The notes beneath the pieces are model-generated. The model was given only the letters and a program-made list of their open reading frames with translations. It was not told the origin of the DNA and did no database searches. A program made the position numbers and the translations under genes. A stretch of 64,000 nt of DNA from Verrucomicrobiaceae bacterium (lineage in GTDB: Bacteria; Verrucomicrobiota; Verrucomicrobiia; Verrucomicrobiales; Verrucomicrobiaceae): the NCBI GenBank assembly GCA_947507875.1, contig CANNQP010000009.1, forward strand, positions 43,060 through 107,059. Direction: 5' to 3'. Shown here one piece after another: positions 61,527 through 64,000 of this stretch (the first letter of the stretch is position 1; each line of letters begins with the position of its first letter).

Positions 61527-61554
61527 TGGAAGACTTCGCGAACTTTCCTTCGCT
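61517..61554 (+). repeat. REP-like palindrome at sialidase stop codon
   Basis: Outer arms AGCGAAG (61517-61523) and CTTCGCT (61548-61554) enclose GTAG-T-GGAAGACTTCGCGAACTTTCC. The inner part is centred on the palindrome TTCGCGAA with GGAA/TTCC ends. An alternative pairing GCGAAGT/ACTTCGC (61518-61539) is also perfect. The GTAG head resembles that of the 57493 element but the palindrome sequence differs. The TAG in it ends the sialidase reading frame. Confidence 0.5.
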
Positions 61555-61586
61555 GAGAACGTTTACCGACATCGCCTCGGCTTCGC

Positions 61587-62516
61587 ATGAAAACGCTCCT
61601 GCTCCTTTTTGCTCTTCTCTCCACCTCCTTCCGCGCTCAATTGCCTGCGGGCATCAAACTCGAGAAGGACATCGCCTACATCGAAGGCGGTGATGAGGCG
61701 CAAAAGCTCGACATCTACCTCCCGGAGAAACCTTCTGATAAACCGCTGCCACTCATCGTGCACATTCACGGCGGCGGATGGCGTGCGGGAAACAAATTCC
61801 CGTGCCCCGTTTCCGCGATGGTGCTCAAAGGCTATGCCGTGGCGAGCGTAGAGTATCGTTTCAGCCAGAAAGCCATCTTTCCGGCGCAGATTCAGGACTG
61901 CCAGGCCGCCATTCGCTGGCTGCGGGCGCACGCGAAGCAATACCACTTCGACACTGATCACCTCGGTGCCGTCGGTGGTTCCGCGGGTGGTCATCTCTCC
62001 GCGCTCGTCGGCACTTCCGGTGGCAAAAAGACCTTTCCACCCATCGGCGGCCATTTGGATCAATCCGATCGCGTGCAGGCCGTGATTGACATTTACGGCC
62101 CCGCCGATTTCAGCACCGTCGTGCAGCAGGCTGCCGAGGACAAAAACGTGAAGAACATCTTCGCCTTCAACACACCGAGCGATCCCTACTCCTCGCTCAT
62201 CGGCACCAAGCTCGACGACAAACCGAAGGCCGATGCCGTGAGCCCCGTGCACTACGTCAGCAAAGACAGCCCGCCCTTCCTCATCCTGCACGGCACGCAC
62301 GACACCCTCGTGCCCTATGCGCAAAGCTTGCAGCTTGAAGCCGCGCTGAAGGCACAAGGCGTGCCCGTCTGGCTCCAAACCCTCCCCGGCTCCGGCCACG
62401 GCGGCCCCGCCTTCGGCAAACCCGCCGTCATCCAGCTCTTGCAGACCTTCTTCGACAAGCATCTCAAAGGCGCGGATGTGAAGATCAAACTCGTGTCGGA
62501 GTCAGCGCCAACGTAG
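61587..62516 (+). CDS. Exported alpha/beta hydrolase (esterase, BD-FAE-like)
   Basis: Protein of 309 residues with a signal peptide (TLLLLFALLSTSFRA). Hydrolase features: oxyanion region IVHIHGGGWRAGNK, nucleophile elbow GAVGGSAGGHLSALVG (catalytic Ser), acid FLILHGTHDTLVPYAQS, and His GSGHGGPAFG. It groups with carbohydrate esterases of the BD-FAE/acetylesterase type that remove acyl groups from glycans. In this cluster it may de-O-acetylate sialic acids or other sugars before glycosidase action; that is inference. The next gene downstream is decayed. Confidence 0.87.
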   Translation: MKTLLLLFALLSTSFRAQLPAGIKLEKDIAYIEGGDEAQKLDIYLPEKPSDKPLPLIVHIHGGGWRAGNKFPCPVSAMVLKGYAVASVEYRFSQKAIFPAQIQDCQAAIRWLRAHAKQYHFDTDHLGAVGGSAGGHLSALVGTSGGKKTFPPIGGHLDQSDRVQAVIDIYGPADFSTVVQQAAEDKNVKNIFAFNTPSDPYSSLIGTKLDDKPKADAVSPVHYVSKDSPPFLILHGTHDTLVPYAQSLQLEAALKAQGVPVWLQTLPGSGHGGPAFGKPAVIQLLQTFFDKHLKGADVKIKLVSESAPT

Positions 62517-62558
62517 TCATGCTTTAGCGCGCGACCGCATGGAAGGCCGACGTGCTAG

Positions 62559-63722
62559 CGTTATCTCGTCTCCATCAACAAGCCGAGCAACACGCCGAAT
62601 CAAAAATGGATCATCCAGCTGTGCGGCGATGGTGTTGCGTGGCTCATGCCGGCCTCGCAGCCCGGTCTCGCGCTCACCGTGGATGGTGCGGGCACAAACA
62701 ATGGCACGAAGGTTCTCCTCGCGAAGGACAACGAATCCGACGCGCAACTTTGGTCGCTCACGAAGCAGGACAACGGCAGCTACGCCATCGAGCTGAAGCA
62801 TGCGCCCGGCATGGGGCTCGATCATCTCGGCGGCAAAAAAGAGGTCGGCGCGAAGGTCGATCTCTGGCAGCACCGGAAGGGCGATTGGCATTTGCAGGGC
62901 GTTGTGCGACCGCTCGCCGGTAGCGGCCTTGTGGAGGCGAAGAAAGACGCGGCTCCGACTGACACACCGCCCGCCATCAAGCCCGAGGACGTCAAAGAAG
63001 GCCGGATCGAGACCTTCACGTTCTCACAGAGCAAAGTCTTCCCCAGAACGGTTCGAGGTGCGGCTCATCCGCTCCTTTTTGACCACTGGCACACGCGACA
63101 CGGAAAACGCCGCGGGTGACTGGTTCCTGCTCGATCAGGAAATGCACAAGGCACTGAGGTTTTCCGGCTACGACTACCAGTTTCGCATCATCGACGGCGG
63201 CCACGGCGCGGGCTACGCTGACCACTGGATGCAGGCCATGGTTTCAGCGTGTGGCTCATCAAGGAAAGCCAGAAGAAGCAGGTCGATGCAGGCATCAACT
63301 TCGCCACCGGCATGGCTTTTCTTCCCGATCAACGGCTCCTCTCCGTCGGCGAAGGTCACTCGAAGTGGGCCTACAGTTATCAAACCGCCGACGACGGCTC
63401 GCTGATAAACAAAGAACGCTTCTTCCACCTCCACGTCCAGGATTGGGACGACGACGCGGGCGCGGAGTGCCTCTGCTACTCGCAGGAAGGCCGTCAATTC
63501 ATCGCCACGAAGAGCGGCATCCAGATCAGCACCGACGACGGCCCCACCCAGGTCATCCTCACCGTCCCTGATCGCGGTCGCGTCACCGGAGTCGCCATCG
63601 GCGGTAAGGACAAGGACACGCTCTACGCCTTCTGCATGACCAAGATCTGGAAACGCAAGATCCAGCAGCATGCGCTCGGTGCATGGAGCCCGTGGACGAA
63701 GGTGGTGCCGAACAAGCTGTAG
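62559..63722 (+). pseudogene. Remnant of ricin-domain/esterase/SMP-30 fusion gene
   Basis: Three fragments of one exported protein remain in different frames. Fragment 1 (62559-63050) is a ricin-like beta-trefoil (NQKWIIQLCGDGVAWLMPASQPG, GTNNGTKVLLAKDNESDAQLW) with no usable start codon, ending in DVKEGRIETFTFSQSKVFP, the beginning of an esterase domain. Fragment 2 (about 63050-63240, another frame) is the esterase end (IRSFLTTGTRDTENAAGDW, FSGYDYQFRIIDGGHGAGYA). Fragment 3 (63249-63722) is the last part of an SMP-30-like propeller (DAGINFATGMAFLPDQRLL, HVQDWDDDAGAECLCYSQEG, GAWSPWTKVVPNKL). The missing middle parts of the esterase and of the propeller point to at least two internal deletions with frame loss. 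Confidence 0.75.
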
Positions 63723-63756
63723 CTTTGATAGGCAATTGATCGTCACCGATACCGCG

Positions 63757-63890
63757 AAGCAAAGTAGCCCTCTCGCTCCGCGAGAGGCGGCCAGCATGTG
63801 GCAAGCTCCACGTCTGACGAAAATAGCTCACGCATGAACTGTCGGACGCGTTCGAGTTCATCTCGACGGAGCGAGATGACGACTTTGCTT
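63757..63890. repeat. 134-bp element with inverted ends and subterminal hairpins
   Basis: Both ends begin with AAGCAAAGT (63757-63765 and, inverted, 63882-63890). After four variable bases each end has TCTCGCTCCG followed by CGAGA. Each end folds alone: CCTCTCGC-TCC-GCGAGAGG at 63769-63787, and TCATCTCG/CGAGATGA at 63858-63879. The left end reads AAAGTAG then the palindrome, like a REP head. This matches a REPIN or MITE layout; no transposase is encoded. Confidence 0.7.
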
Positions 63891-63928
63891 GCGCGACATT
63901 CGAGGTCTGAACACTCTGTTGAACATTC

Positions 63929-64000
63929 TCACCCCTCCCATCCACGCCACAGCCACACGAGCGTGTCGGCCAGCGTGTGCTCGAAGACGCGTTTGTCGCA
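63929..64000 (-). CDS. C-terminal end of a gene running in from the right
   Basis: A 23-codon open frame from the window edge to a TGA at 63931-63929, reading KRVFEHTLADTLVWLWRGWEG. The composition (TLADTLVWLWRGW) resembles a real protein C-terminus, possibly of a hydrolase, but it is too short to identify. It is included as a partial gene with low confidence. The 134-bp palindromic element follows its stop by 38 bp. Confidence 0.35.
   Translation of the reverse strand, partial: CDKRVFEHTLADTLVWLWRGWEG

Noticed and set aside
63745..63928. Minus-strand open frame through the 134-bp element as a gene
   Set aside because: It directly follows a stop codon, lacks an ATG in its first part, and coincides with the inverted-repeat element; better explained as repeat sequence.
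1..64000. CRISPR arrays, rRNA genes, prophage or integrase genes
   Set aside because: No regularly spaced repeats, no rRNA sequence and no phage or integrase protein motifs were seen in the window.

Overview
The window looks like chromosomal DNA from a member of the Verrucomicrobiota, most likely the Verrucomicrobiaceae (Prosthecobacter/Verrucomicrobium relatives). The evidence is the planctomycete/verrucomicrobial secreted families (cytochrome-type PSCyt domains with DUF1549/DUF1553, DUF1501, DUF1552/DUF1592), a PATR-repeat PEP-CTERM protein, a LexA box of the type I recall for Verrucomicrobia, and the near absence of clear Shine-Dalgarno sequences. Genus-level assignment is inference.

Layout. 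0-2.8 kb: end of a UlaG-like lactonase gene, then hflK-hflC. 3-12.6 kb: three large secreted proteins (cytochrome/WD40/DUF1549/DUF1553, cytochrome/DUF1549/LamG/DUF1553, DUF1501). 12.6-18.3 kb: housekeeping block on the minus strand (queD-ruvB; an anchored protein of unknown function, then rplI), followed by dnaA. 18.3-23.4 kb: NHL-type propeller protein, small membrane protein, lipoprotein, lexA with its own box, a BPL_N amidotransferase-like protein and an N-formylglutamate amidohydrolase-like protein. 23.5-27.1 kb: a 1184-residue PATR/PEP-CTERM surface protein. 27.2-30.4 kb: a lone nuoA and a minus-strand mlaE-mlaF-mlaD lipid transport operon. 30.7-36.5 kb: two Hsp20 genes behind a textbook sigma-54 promoter, an NtrC-type activator, a metallophosphoesterase, a histidine kinase and a small cytochrome. 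36.6-40.1 kb: circularly permuted ATP-grasp/alpha-E fusion plus transglutaminase. 40.2-43.5 kb: a small lipoprotein, two paralogous coiled-coil proteins, tRNA-Ser(GCT), a zincin and a lipoprotein. 43.6-47.2 kb: DUF1592-DUF1552 pair. 47.3-56.2 kb: SWIM protein, lipoprotein, an isolated PotC-type permease, HAD phosphatase, CDF transporter, birA, polA, an m5U RNA methyltransferase. 56.4-64 kb: carbohydrate cluster (fucose-isomerase-like, NanA/DapA-like lyase, two sialidases, esterase), a decayed esterase/SMP-30 gene, and several palindromic repeats.

The most interesting signals are three hairpin elements between 57.4 and 63.9 kb. At least two carry a GTAG head before a palindrome, as REP sequences do. 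One is a perfect inverted pair (REPIN-like) read in frame inside the fucose-isomerase-like gene, one supplies the stop codon of a sialidase, and one is a 134-bp element with inverted ends beside a decayed gene. Other signals worth checking are the sigma-54 promoter/activator neighbourhood of the small heat-shock genes, the exact LexA box, a cystatin-like domain fused to a sialidase, and alternative hairpins before dnaA.
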